NCBI GenBank assembly: GCA_036936605.1
Contig: JAUPFV010000001.1
Span: 214,363,530-214,427,529 of the forward strand
Source of the DNA: Limnanthes douglasii subsp. nivea
Lineage: Eukaryota; Streptophyta; Magnoliopsida; Brassicales; Limnanthaceae
Reading direction: 5' to 3'
Length of the DNA: 64,000 nt
Part shown: in pieces, positions 23,102-33,069 of the stretch
Numbering within the stretch: the stretch's first letter is position 1
Layout of the letters: every line of letters begins with the position of its first letter
Translations under genes and position numbers: made by a program
The notes under the pieces: generated by a model
Database searches by the model: none
Seen by the model: only the letters and a program-made list of their open reading frames with translations
What the model was told of the DNA's origin: nothing

Positions 23102-25437
23102 ATGAATTCGGACAATCCAGAACTACCACCGGGTTTGCTCGAAGTGGTGGAAGAAAACGATGAATACACTGTCGAATAGCGTGATAGGCTAAAGTGTGAA
23201 ATAGAAGCTCTGAGGGCAGAAAAGGCCAAGATGGGCGTGAAAGAAAAATCCAAAGCATCGGTTGCACATCACACCGATAACCCTAGAGAGCATGAGTCTT
23301 CAAAAACTCATGTGAGCACTAAAAAGACTCATGCCAGTTCCAAAAAGTCTCACCGGTCTAAGCCAGTGGAGAGTTCTAACTCGAGCTCAGAATCTTCTGA
23401 CAACTCTTCGGACAGTGAGGGAGTTGAAAAATCCTTGTCCTCTAGCAACGATGAGGGTCGAACCAGAAAGAAGCAAAAGCAGATTAAAAAATATTCAAGA
23501 AAAAGGGATAGACATGGAAGGATGAAGAGGCATATTGGTAAGGGGTCATCTCATAACCGGAGGCATGTGGACAAGATGCTGATGGATCCCTTTGCTTTCC
23601 ACAATGAACCAGGTATCTTTGCAACTCCCAATGAGGATACTGTGTTCAGCCGTGGAAGGAATTGGAGGCAATCTCCATTGTTTTCTAAAATTCTGTCCGG
23701 AAACCTCCCCAAGAGGTTTGACAGCACCAAAATAGAGAAGTACGATGGCAGTACTGATCCAGACAACCATCTGGAGCAATTTAAAAACTTGATGATGAAC
23801 TTTGACGACGATGATAAACTACTTTGTAGGGCATTCTCCCAATCATTCACGGGGAGTGCTCTGAAATGGTACAACAGCCTGCCTCAGGGTTGTAATAAAG
23901 ATTTCGATACTTTTTGGGTAGCCTTTCGAAGGCAGTTCGTAGGGAGTAAAGAGCTAAAGAGCAATGGAGACACAATAATCCATTGTGCCCAGGAACCAAA
24001 TGAGTCCTTCAAAGAATATATAATTCGTTTTGTGAATACCAAGAATGGGTTGGCTGATTGCTTCGAACAAGTGGCAATAGCATCCCTAAGGCAAGGTTTG
24101 AACCCAGGCAATCTAGCTGATTCAGTGACCAGAAAGAAGGCCATGACATGGGGAGGGTTGCTGAATCAGGTTGGCAAACAGATAAACGTTGATGAAACAA
24201 AGAAAACCAGGGTGCACAGGCAGGTGAGGTCTACCCTAGTGGCACCAAATCCCAATCAGAATCAGTCCAGGAACAAAGCAAGAGAAACCGGACAGGGGCA
24301 TGGTAGGGCAAAAGCTCAGTCACAGCCAGCTGCTCCTGCTCAAAGTCAGCAATCCAGAAACAAGAGAGGACCATGGGTGCAACCGGAGTGGTTCGCAGAG
24401 TTAAAAGAAAGTGTGGCCACTATTTTTGATAAAACAAAGGATGAGGTGCATTACCGGAGACCGGCAACACTGCAGTCTCCCAGAGAGCATCGCAATAACT
24501 CTTTTTGCCAATATCACAATGATATTGGTCATACCACTGATGACTGCATAGCATTGAAGCAAGAAGTTCAAAACTTGATTGAAAGGGGGAAGCTGGGAGC
24601 TTACGTTAAAAGAAGAGGAGGCAACAGGCCTGACAACACTCACCGGGTTGGTCCAATGCTCCGGAGGGGGCCATGGTTATAGTTGAAAGGTTTGACGTGG
24701 AATCTGAATACTTGGATCCTGATCCAACTCGAAACAGAGTGGGTGCTATAGAGGAATGTTCTAGATCGGTCTCCGGGCTCATTAAGTTTTTCGAGTCGAT
24801 TACAATTTTCAGAGGGGACACTATGACAGCTCCTACTGCTTCTTCAAGGAAAAGGCATGTTCATACTTTAGCCTCCTAGCTAAAAGGAGGCATGACATCC
24901 TATCAGTCACCAAACTCATTCCCCTTCATTGTTTTTGATGAAGATGATTTGAGAAACATTGCTGGCCCTTATGAGGATGCTGTTGTCATAGGAGCATCTA
25001 TAGGGGGCAATGACATAAGACGAATCCTGGTGGATACTGGAAGCTCAGCCAACATCCTTTTCCTAACCACTTACAAGAAAATGAAAAATCCAGTTGTAAT
25101 TTAGAATTCGGACAGGTCAATCGTGGGCTTCACAGGCAGCTCAGCAGATGTGATCGGAGAGTTCGAAGAAGAGGTGTTATTGGGCAAGGGCCCTTTCAAG
25201 AAAATGGTCAGAATACTCTTTATTGTGGTGGATTGTCCCACTTGCTATAATGCTATTCTAGGGAGGTCATGGCTCTCTAGGATGCATGCAGTGGCTTCAA
25301 CAGTCCACCAGTGCTTGAAGTATGCTGTTCAGGGACAGGTTGGAGTCGTCCGGAGCAGTCAAAAGGTTGCAAGAGAATGTTATGCCACTGCCCTGGCTCC
25401 TCTAACGCTGGGGGCAGTTCGTATTAATGAACAATAG
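23102..25437 (+). pseudogene. gag-pro: Element 1 gag-protease (broken)
   Basis: Gag opens at ATG 23102 but meets TAG at 23177, where element 3 has GAG. The same frame then stays open over the core (23231-24682), with KRFDSTKIEKYDG, ALKWYNSLPQG and SFKEYIIRFVNTKNGLAD, the Retrotrans_gag pattern. A CX2HX4HX4C knuckle (CQYHNDIGHTTDDC) follows. A frame change near 24660 and stops at about 24877 and 25102 interrupt the passage to protease (ILVDTGSSANILF, active-site DTG intact, about 25027-25070). The segment ends at an in-frame TAG at 25435 that is shared by all three elements. Gag forms the particle; protease would cut the polyprotein. Confidence 0.9.
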
Positions 25438-28400
25438 CAGTTTGAGGGCCTTTCTGGGGGTGAGGGTGAAATTGATGACCCCAGAGAGACCCCTGGAGTA
25501 TTGATACCGATCGAAGAGGTAGAAACACACTGTTTGGAAGATGGGAAAAATGTCAAGATAGGGTCTAAGATGCCACCTATGTTGAAAAAGGAAATGTTGA
25601 AGTTTTTGAAGAACCATCAGCATATTTTTGCTTGGTGCAATGCTGATGTTACTGGGGTTCCATCAGAAGTGATATCACACCACCTATCCGTCCGGAGAGA
25701 TGTAGCTCCAGTAGTTCAAAAAAGAAGGGCTTTTTCCAAAGAAAAGGCTGATGTCATTGTGAAAGAGGTTGACCGACTCACAAAGATGGGGCACATCAAG
25801 GAATCTCAATACCCTTTGTGGACTGCCAATCCTGTCTTGGTGAAAAAGAAGAATGGCAAGTGGCGCATGTGCATTGATTTCACAGATCTCAATAGAGCTT
25901 GCCCAAAAGACTTGTATCCGGTCCCCCGGATTGATCAGTTAGTAGACTCCACCTCTGGGAACAAGCTGCTTTCCTTTATGGATGCTTTCTCCGGATATAA
26001 TCAGATTCAAGTAGATCCAAAGGATCAAGAGCATACCACATTTGTTACTGACAGGGGACTTCATTGCTACAAGGTGATGCCTTTTGGTTTGAAAAATGCT
26101 GGGGCTACTTATCAGAGATTAGTTAACAAGGAATTTGCTGATCAAATTGGAAGAAATATGGAAGTATACATTGACGATATGATGGTGAAGAGTGTGGATG
26201 AGCATTTGCACTTGTCCGATCTCCAAGAAACTTTTGCCAACTTGGTAAAAGTGAATTTGAAGTTAAACCCTGAAAAGTGTGTGTTCGGAGTGCAGTCCGG
26301 GAAGTTTCTAGGCTATATCATAAGTGAGCATGGAATACAACCCGATCCGGACCAGCTCAATGCTCTATTCCAAATGGAGCCTCCTCGAAACATCAAAGAA
26401 GTACAGCGTGAGATTAGCTGCCTTAAACAGATTTATCTCAAGGTTTTCGGACAGGTATGATCCTTTCTTTCAAACTTTGAAGGGTGCAAAGGGCTTTGAT
26501 TGGACCCCGCAGTGTGATGAGGCTTTCAATGAGATCAAGAAACACCTGTCCTCCCCTAAAACTTTGTTCAAGCCAGTCGATGGGAGACTCTCTTTGTATA
26601 TTTGGCAGTTTCAAGTTGTGCCATCAGTGCTGTGCTAGTAAGGGAGGTCGATGGTCATCCCCATCCAGTGTACTACATCAGCAAAAGTTTGATAGATGCA
26701 GAAAGGCGTTACTTAAAACTTGAAAAATTGGCATTAGCCCTGGTGATAGCTGCAAGAAAAATGAGGCCTTATTTCCAGGTTCATCCTATCATCGTCCGAA
26801 CCTCTTTTCCCCTCAAGAATGTCCTTCAAAAAGCAGACATTTCGAGCAGGATGACTAAGTGGTCAGTAGAGTTGGGGGACTTCGACATAGACTTTGCTCC
26901 CCGAACAGCAGTCAAAGCCCAAGCTGTGGCTGATTTTCTGGTTGAATTCCACTCCGACAGGGATTCAGAGCAAGCTACTGATATAAAAGATAAAAAAAGT
27001 ATGGGTCGTCCGGACATATGGTGGATCTAGTACTATGGGATGTGGTGCAGGAGTATGTTTAACTTCCCCTTATGGAGACAAGATGTACCAAGCTATTTGT
27101 TTTGCTTTCAGGGCATCTAATAACGAGTCCGAATACGAAGCAGCTATAGCTGGGTTAAAGTTAGCCCACATTTGTGGGGCAAAAAGGGTCAAGCTGTTAA
27201 GTGACTCCCAACTACTTATCCACGATGCCCAAGGCCAGTCTGAGGCTAAGAAGGAGCAACTTGTGAAGTATTTACTCCTCCTAAAAAATGAAGCTCTTCA
27301 GTTTAAAGATGTTATCTATGAGCACATTCCCCGGACAGAAAATGAGCTAGCAGACTCATTGGCAACCATAGCATATACGGAGTCATATCCATGGATCCAT
27401 GTGCTCGAAAGCCCCTCTATTCAACTTAGTAAGGGTAAAGAAGAGGAAATTTTTGAAATGCAAGTGAAACAACCTCAAGACTGGAGGTTTCCTCTTCTGC
27501 AATATCTCTCCGATGGTGTCGTGCCTCCAGATGAGTCACTAGCCAGAACATTGAAGCACAAGGCTCGTGGTTTCGTCATATTGAGAGAAGTGTTGTAAAA
27601 AAAGTCCTATAGTAAACCTCTCCTGCGTTGTTTGGGGGATGAAGAGTCACAAGTGGTCCTCTCTGAATTGCATGATGGTGAGGGATCAGCCCATTGTGGG
27701 TTTAGAGCTTTAACAAGAAGAGTTTTACTCTCCGGTTACTATTGGCCATCAATCATGAAAGATGCTAAGGAATTGGTGAGGAGGTTTGACCCATGCCAGA
27801 GGTACAACAATGAAATTCATGTACCAGCCATTCCTTTAGAGTCAATTTCTGAGCCTATTCCTTTTGCTCGATGGGGATTGGATTTAGTAGGGCCTCTCCC
27901 TGTGGCGTCAGGAGGGCGCAAAACTATAATTGTGGCCATAGACTACTTCTCGAAGTGGATAGAAGCAGCCCCTCTAGCAGGGACAACATCAAAAGCTGTT
28001 ATAAAATTCATTCTATCCAACATATGTTACAGATTTGGTGTCCCACATAAAATAACAACAGACAATGGGCCACAGTTCGACAATAGAGAAATGGAGAGCT
28101 TCTGTGCCTCAAGGGTATACAACATTGTTTTTCTTCACCTTTCCACCCACAAGAAAATGGGAAAGTTGAAGTGGCTAATAGAACTATACTGTCCGGTTTA
28201 AAAAAAGAATTTGGAAGGGGTTGCTGGGAAGTGGCCTAGTTATCTACAAGAGGTCTTGTGGGCCTACCGGACAACACCTGGGGCTGCAACACAAGAATCA
28301 CCCTTTGCCTTGGTCTATGGGATGGATGCAGTAGCCCCCATAGAGAAGACCCTCCCCTCTTTTCGTGTTCACAACTTCTCCGAACACGCTAACGAGGTGG

Positions 28401-28717
28401 CAATCAGAGGTCAACTTGATTTGATAGAAGAAAGACGAGTTAAAGCTCACCTTCGAGTTGCACACTATCAAGGCTTGATGAGGAGCAGGTTTGCTTCCAA
28501 AGTTAAAAGAAGAGATTTCCAACCAAGGGACAAAGTATTAAGGAAGGTCTTCTTACACACTAAAGAAAAGCTCTTCGGAAAGCTGGCCCCAACTTGGGAG
28601 GGTCCGTATATGGTTGTTGAAAGAATTAAGCCTGGAACTTATTGGTTGGAAGACAAAGATGGCAGAGTTCTAACTCATCCTTGGAATATCGAGCATCTTC
28701 GGATGTACTTGGAATAG
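25438..28717 (+). pseudogene. pol: Element 1 pol: RT, RNase H, second RNase H, integrase (broken)
   Basis: RT is intact from 25438 to about 26410, with KWRMCIDFTDLNRACPKD, MPFGLKNAG and the active site YIDDMMVKS (about 26167). Scrambled bases near 26410-26455 break the connection to RNase H (26602-26990). An extra A in a poly-A run near 26995 shifts the second RNase H, and its TDGG motif has become TYGG, losing a metal-binding Asp. A TAA lies at 27596. The integrase zinc finger keeps LHDGEGSAHCGF, but the first Cys of its CX2C pair is Phe (RRFDPC). The core has GLDLVGP and TTDNGPQF; a 1-bp loss near 28112 shifts the third catalytic residue out of frame. The C-terminal part (28211-28717) ends HPWNIEHLRMYLE. 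Confidence 0.9.
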
Positions 28718-28770
28718 CACTTGTATAAATATTTACTTGTTTAAACATCCATGTAAATATTTGGGGGCAT

Positions 28771-28815
28771 ACTCTTTCCTCCCTGGTGGCACGGGGAGGT
28801 TTTAATGAGGTGTCC
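28771..28815 (+). other. Conserved post-pol motif of element 1
   Basis: CTCTTTCCTCCCTGGTGGC followed by GGGGAGGTTTTAATGAGGTG lies about 55 bp after the integrase stop. The same block stands at 41995-42042 and 52640-52686, and in decayed form at 22523-22570. GGTTTTAATGAGG-type motifs recur near the 3' end of many plant LTR elements; the function is not known to me. Confidence 0.8.
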
Positions 28816-29065
28816 GGGCGGCTGAATGAAATTTGATGCTTTCTTAAAAATTTTCTAAGTGTTTTTAAAGTTTTGTCCCTTGTCATACTATTCGGATTGA
28901 GATAACTAAGGGCTATTTAAACTCTAGCCGGAGAACTTAAACACTCTCACAATGCAACAACTAAAGGCTACTTAAACTCTGGCTATCAAAATTAAAACGA
29001 ACAATGAAAGAAGATGATGGTTGTACAAAACAAAGATATTCATTGAAATAAATAACTTAAAATTT

Positions 29066-29169
29066 CCTTGGCCTTCCAAGGACTTTTAAATGGTCAAGAT
29101 ACAACACAAAAAACCTGTCCGGTCGAACACCGAACACCATTACAAAAAGAGTGCCTTGGCCTTCCAAGG
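29066..29169. other. Pair of conserved hairpins between pol and the antisense ORF (element 1)
   Basis: Two identical stem-loops, CCTTGG-CCTT-CCAAGG, at 29066-29081 and 29154-29169, each followed by GACTTTTA or GACTTTAG. They lie just past the stop of the antisense ORF (29210), in its expected 3' UTR. Elements 2 and 3 have the pair at the same place. Confidence 0.8.
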
Positions 29170-29209
29170 ACTTTAGTCTGAATAAAAAATAAACAAAGTA
29201 GATCGTAAG

Positions 29210-32202
29210 TTAAGGTTGAGCCTTTGAAGATGGCTCACCTTCATCTACCTTCTTGCCTTTAAAGTCGCCTTTCCCTTCGTCTACCTTCTTGCCTTTGGGA
29301 TCGTCTTTCTTGTCATCTAGGCTCTCCCCAATATGTTCTTCATCATCCGAGGAGCCACTAGAGTAGCCATACCTGTCACCTTCGGCCATCGTGTGGTATG
29401 GGAGGTCTTTGGGCTCAACATAAAGCAACAAGTCCCCTAGGTTCCTCTGTGGAAACTTTTCATGGAAGAGTAGAACCATGTCAGACCTCACCTTCTCAAG
29501 CAGTAGCTCTTCGCTCTTGATCATCTGGTTGGCATAAGCATTGATCCTGGCTTGAATCTTGGCCTCCTGCTCCTGTAACAAAGTATTTTTCTCCTCGGCA
29601 GCCTTGGACACTGCATTCTCAAGGGCAATCTTATCAGTAGTTAAGTTGATGATGGCTTTGTCTTTTGCCTTGGTTTCTTCCTTTGAGGTAGCAAGGTCTT
29701 TCTCCACACCGGACAGCTTCTCTCGGAGGTCTCTAATGGTTTCCTCTAGAGTGGCAACTTTTGTGGTGCTTTCCTCCTGATTCCTCTTCAACTCCTCGTT
29801 TGCTTCCTTTAGCATATCAGCATTGGAAGTAGCAGTGCGAAGGTCTTCGGACAGCTTTTCCTTCTCAGACTTAAGGTCTTTGATAATGTCTGCTTGACCC
29901 CGAACTTGTCTCTCCAACGTAAGTACCGGTTGCACATTGCTTAGCAAGGAGTGGGCTATGGTATCCTTTTCACTAGAGACAATAAAAAGTCTTACCATTG
30001 AAGTTGACCGTGTTGGAGCTGCTCGGAGGAATGTAAGGCCCTGCGAAGTCGTCTCTAGGGAGGTTGAGGAAGTATTCACCAAGCTCACCAAGACCGGTGA
30101 TGTCGACTCCATCGATGTTGAGATCTCCTCCTGTAACCTCATCGGTATGAAAGTCCCTTGGTATCTCTTCAGCATGCGTTGGGTCAGAAGGGTCAGCCTG
30201 GAAAGAAGGCTCCGGATCCCGGAGAGCAAGTTCATCTCCCTTAGCAGTCTTTTTCTTCTTGGCTACCCGGTCTGCGCCTTCACTCCCCTGTTTGCGATTC
30301 CTCTTGGAAGCCCTTGGAGGTTTTGGGAGGTCTGCTTCCTGCCTTTCGGTCTCTTGCTCCACCACTTGCAAGAGAGCAGCATCGATTTGGCTCTGGGCCG
30401 GCCCCTCCGGGTCTGTTGGAGCATCCTTCTCAGCATCAGCAGGATTAGCATCGCTCGCCACCTTCTTGCCTTTTTTCTTGCCCTTCATTTTGCTTGGGGC
30501 TTTGGCCCGGCCTGGCAGGAAGAGTGTCCCATCTGGTTCATGGGTTCTCTTAAGCACAGTGTCCGGAGAAGGCTGGGTGGTGAGCTCCTCCCAAGTCAAG
30601 TCTCTCCGACCTGTGGTGTCCCACAGGTGAGACCTTGCCAAGTTTCCACTGGTGAAAGCAGCGTGGAATCGGTTCCCCCATTCCTCAGCAGCCCAGGCAT
30701 TAATCCTGCCACAAGTAACCTGCCCGGCCTTCAAGTAATCACCGAACTCCTTAGGCAGTTCTGTTAAGACAAAAGAAAGACCAATTGATTTAAACCAACT
30801 TTAAGAAGGAAGAAGTAGACAAAGATTTAAAGTAGGGAGACTTACGGTCACTCCTCCACCTGCTTCTGAGGGCGCTTGGGTTCACTCTGGACTTGATCTT
30901 CTTTTCGTTTTCCCGAGCGCCACTAACGAACAAAAACTGGCTCCTTCATTTACTCTCAGACTCCAACAGATCATCAACAGCTTTGAAACTGTCCCCCATA
31001 TTGAAATGGTAGAAGGGGAATTGGTGATGTTTGCAAAGATTGGCCACTGCAGCAAACTCTTCAATAGGAAGAGGGATCCCGGACAGCCTTGATGCCATGA
31101 TGCATGACATAAGGGTATACCAAGCGTTGGGGCTCAGCTGGCTCGGACAGAGTTTGATCAGATGAAAATATCTGACAATCTCTGGGTCCAATGAGAATCT
31201 GAGTCCCCAATTAAATAGCTCCGTGAAGATAACTATTTCATTCATCTTGCAATCCATAGGAGTTTCAGGATCTATGGGAATCCTTATCTTCACATTTTCT
31301 GGGATCCCCCATTTCGTGCGCATTCGACCCAGTTCAGCCGTATGGATGAATGCATACTTGGTCTTCTGTAAGGCCAAGAGGTATTTAAGTTCGACCTTGT
31401 GAAAACAAGGCCCCACCTTCCCTCAAGACACTCTGGCAGCTCCGGATGCCTCAAGCACAGTTTTTCTTTGCCTTTATCTTTTTTGGCAGCAGCAGTATTA
31501 CTAGTCTGACTGGAGGGCTCAGACTCGAAAGGGACTTCTTCAGTAGATTCCTCCATATTTTCCTCCATGATCGTTGGAGGAATATCAGTGGCAGTGGCCC
31601 GGGGAGAATTCAAACTTGGCTCAGCCTGGCTTCCGGACTGCTGATCTTCAGCGTTTCCTTGACTTCTAGTCTCAGGCTGGAGCTCTGAGGCAGAGATCTC
31701 TCTTCGAAGTGCTGGGCTGCTAGCCTCTGGACCAGGTAATCTTTCCCGGGGAGCTCTGATAGGCACTCCACCCAGAGCTGCTATTTTTTGCCCCCGACTT
31801 TGAAAGAGTGTTCTTAGAGGCTTGCCCCTTAACCAGCCGACCCTTTCTTTGGTCGACTAACTTCTCCGGGGAGTGCTCCATGTCTGATCCCATCGCTATG
31901 AAGGGTGAGGGTTTTTTGAAGCTAGTGGCGGTTACTCCTGGTTCAATGATGGATTCTGATTCCTGAAACGAGGAACCAGAGATAATGGGGGAAAGGCTAG
32001 GTTGGAATAACTTTCTAGGCTTAGTGCCTTTGGAGGAAGAAGATCCTCGATCTGACTCTGCAGCAGAGGTGGTTGATCTGTCAGCAGGCGAAGTAGGTAA
32101 CCCTGCTGCGATTCGTCTTTCCTTCTCAACTTTTTGTGCCTTCTCCAACTCAGAAAGGTTGAGCCACCCGCCTTTGATCAAAGCAGTCCTTGCTGTAAAC
32201 AT
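29210..32202 (-). pseudogene. Element 1 antisense ORF (coiled-coil protein of unknown function), broken
   Basis: The minus strand runs from ATG at 32202 (MFTARTALIKGGWLNL) to a stop at 29210. The N-terminal part (to about 31440) is Ser/Pro-rich and ends in KDKGKEKLCLRHPELPE. A conserved block at about 30950-31400 reads WGIPENVKIRIPIDPETP, FNWGLRFSLDPEIVRYFHL and SPNAWYTLMSCIMASRL, resembling the 'putative gypsy-type transposon' family. An 85-bp intron (30761-30845) has GTAAGT...TTAACAG borders. The second exon begins ELPKEFGDYL, has basic KKGKK-type stretches, and ends in a long coiled coil (about 29910-29560) and an acidic tail. Frame changes near 31780, 31400 and 30000 break it. Extra antisense ORFs are known in Tat-type plant elements; their role is unknown. 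Confidence 0.8.
30761..30845 (-). other. Intron in the element 1 antisense ORF
   Basis: Donor GT at 30845-30844 (ACC|GTAAGT) and acceptor AG at 30762-30761 (TTAACAG|AACTGCC). Removing it joins RWRSD to ELPKEFGDYL. Element 3 has the matching 84-bp intron at 54617-54700. Confidence 0.75.
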
Positions 32203-32300
32203 AAACTATCAAGTAAATCTTTGCTTTAGAGAGAGAAAGCTCTAAGAAAATATGCAGAGTAAATATAAAAGAGATAGTAAAACAGTAGAAAGTGAGTTTG

Positions 32301-32480
32301 AATTTATAGTAAATCTGGAAAAGGAAGTTGATTCCTAGGAGAATTCGAAACGTTTGGCAATGATTAAAAGACGGTGCTGATGTCACCATTTGTAATTAAA
32401 GAGGTTGCTTTTCGAAGAAGGTGGGTTCGAAATTCAAAGTGAAAAAACGGCTGAAGCAACCCATCAGAGAATGACACGTG
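32301..32480 (-). promoter_or_regulatory. Candidate antisense promoter of element 1
   Basis: On the minus strand TATAAATT (32308-32301) lies 106 bp before the antisense ATG, and a G-box CACGTG (32475-32480) lies 167 bp further up, in GACACGTGTCCCACGAA. Element 3 repeats this with spacings of 107 and 166 bp. The match across diverged copies suggests a real promoter for the antisense ORF. Confidence 0.65.
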
Positions 32481-32621
32481 TCCCACGAACTCTGGCAAAA
32501 ACCGTTTTGAATTCGTGAAGCTTTATCTGTCCGGATATATCCTTAGACCTGTCCGGATTAGGACTACCCCTGGCGTCAGACTGTTTTTCAGGTCTTTGGC
32601 AAGAATATTTGCACAAACACC

Positions 32622-32636
32622 TAAAAAAGGGGCTCC
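32622..32636 (+). other. Polypurine tract of element 1
   Basis: TAAAAAAGGGGCTCC directly precedes the TGATGAG of the 3' LTR. This is the expected primer site for plus-strand synthesis. Confidence 0.75.
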
Positions 32637-33064
32637 TGATGAGTCCGAATTTTGTACTCTCCCCGGACACGGACAAATCAGTCCAAGGCCTCCGGACCGG
32701 ACAGATCACATGGACCGGACAGATCACTTTGAACACTATGACCATAGGACTGTTCGAACTATGACAAAAGTACTAAAAAACCTAAACACTTCTTGACTAA
32801 GCTACTTGCTCTCCTACTTAGAGCTCATGGGTCTTTGAACATGACTCGGGTCCATTAAACATGACCCGAAAGCCCATAAGGGCCCAAACATCAGGGTATA
32901 AATACCCAACCACCTGCATTAACTATGGGTAATGAGAATTAACTGCTACCAAGCTGCTTAATTATCTCTCTACTCTCTACTCTAAACACTTAAACACCCA
33001 CACACCACCATAAAACACCAACTGAAATTATCAGCCTACCCTTAGGCAATTATTATCCACACCA
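32637..33064 (+). repeat. 3' LTR of element 1
   Basis: 428 bp with the same ends as the 5' LTR and about 11 single-base differences. It is followed by the target duplication TACAC (33065-33069). Short open frames in it (for example 32515-32796) are LTR sequence and not genes. Confidence 0.95.
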
Positions 33065-33069
33065 TACAC

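Larger units (their letters stand above)
22602..33064 (+). mobile_element. Element 1: Ty3/Gypsy LTR-retrotransposon, Tat type, 10.46 kb
   Basis: Complete structure: two 428-bp LTRs starting TGATGAG and ending CCACACCA, flanked by a perfect 5-bp duplication TACAC (22597-22601 and 33065-33069). Inside, in order on the + strand, are a primer-binding-like site, gag, protease, RT, RNase H, second RNase H and integrase; then an antisense ORF; then a purine tract and the 3' LTR. By eye the LTRs differ at about 11 of 428 positions, so insertion is fairly recent (roughly one million years under commonly used plant rates; an estimate only). The coding parts carry several stops and frameshifts, so the copy is not autonomous. 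It is inserted in an older minus-strand relative. Confidence 0.95.

Noticed and set aside
23177..23179. Early TAG in gag of element 1 as a possible programmed stop
   Set aside because: Element 3 has GAG at this codon and element 2 has CAG, so the stop is private to element 1 and best read as a mutation.
29937..30767. 276-codon + strand open frame inside element 1
   Set aside because: It is the shadow of the antisense coiled-coil ORF on the other strand; its protein has no recognisable motif.
32515..32796. 93-codon open frames on both strands
   Set aside because: They lie across the end of the antisense promoter region and the 3' LTR; no motif, and explained by LTR sequence.
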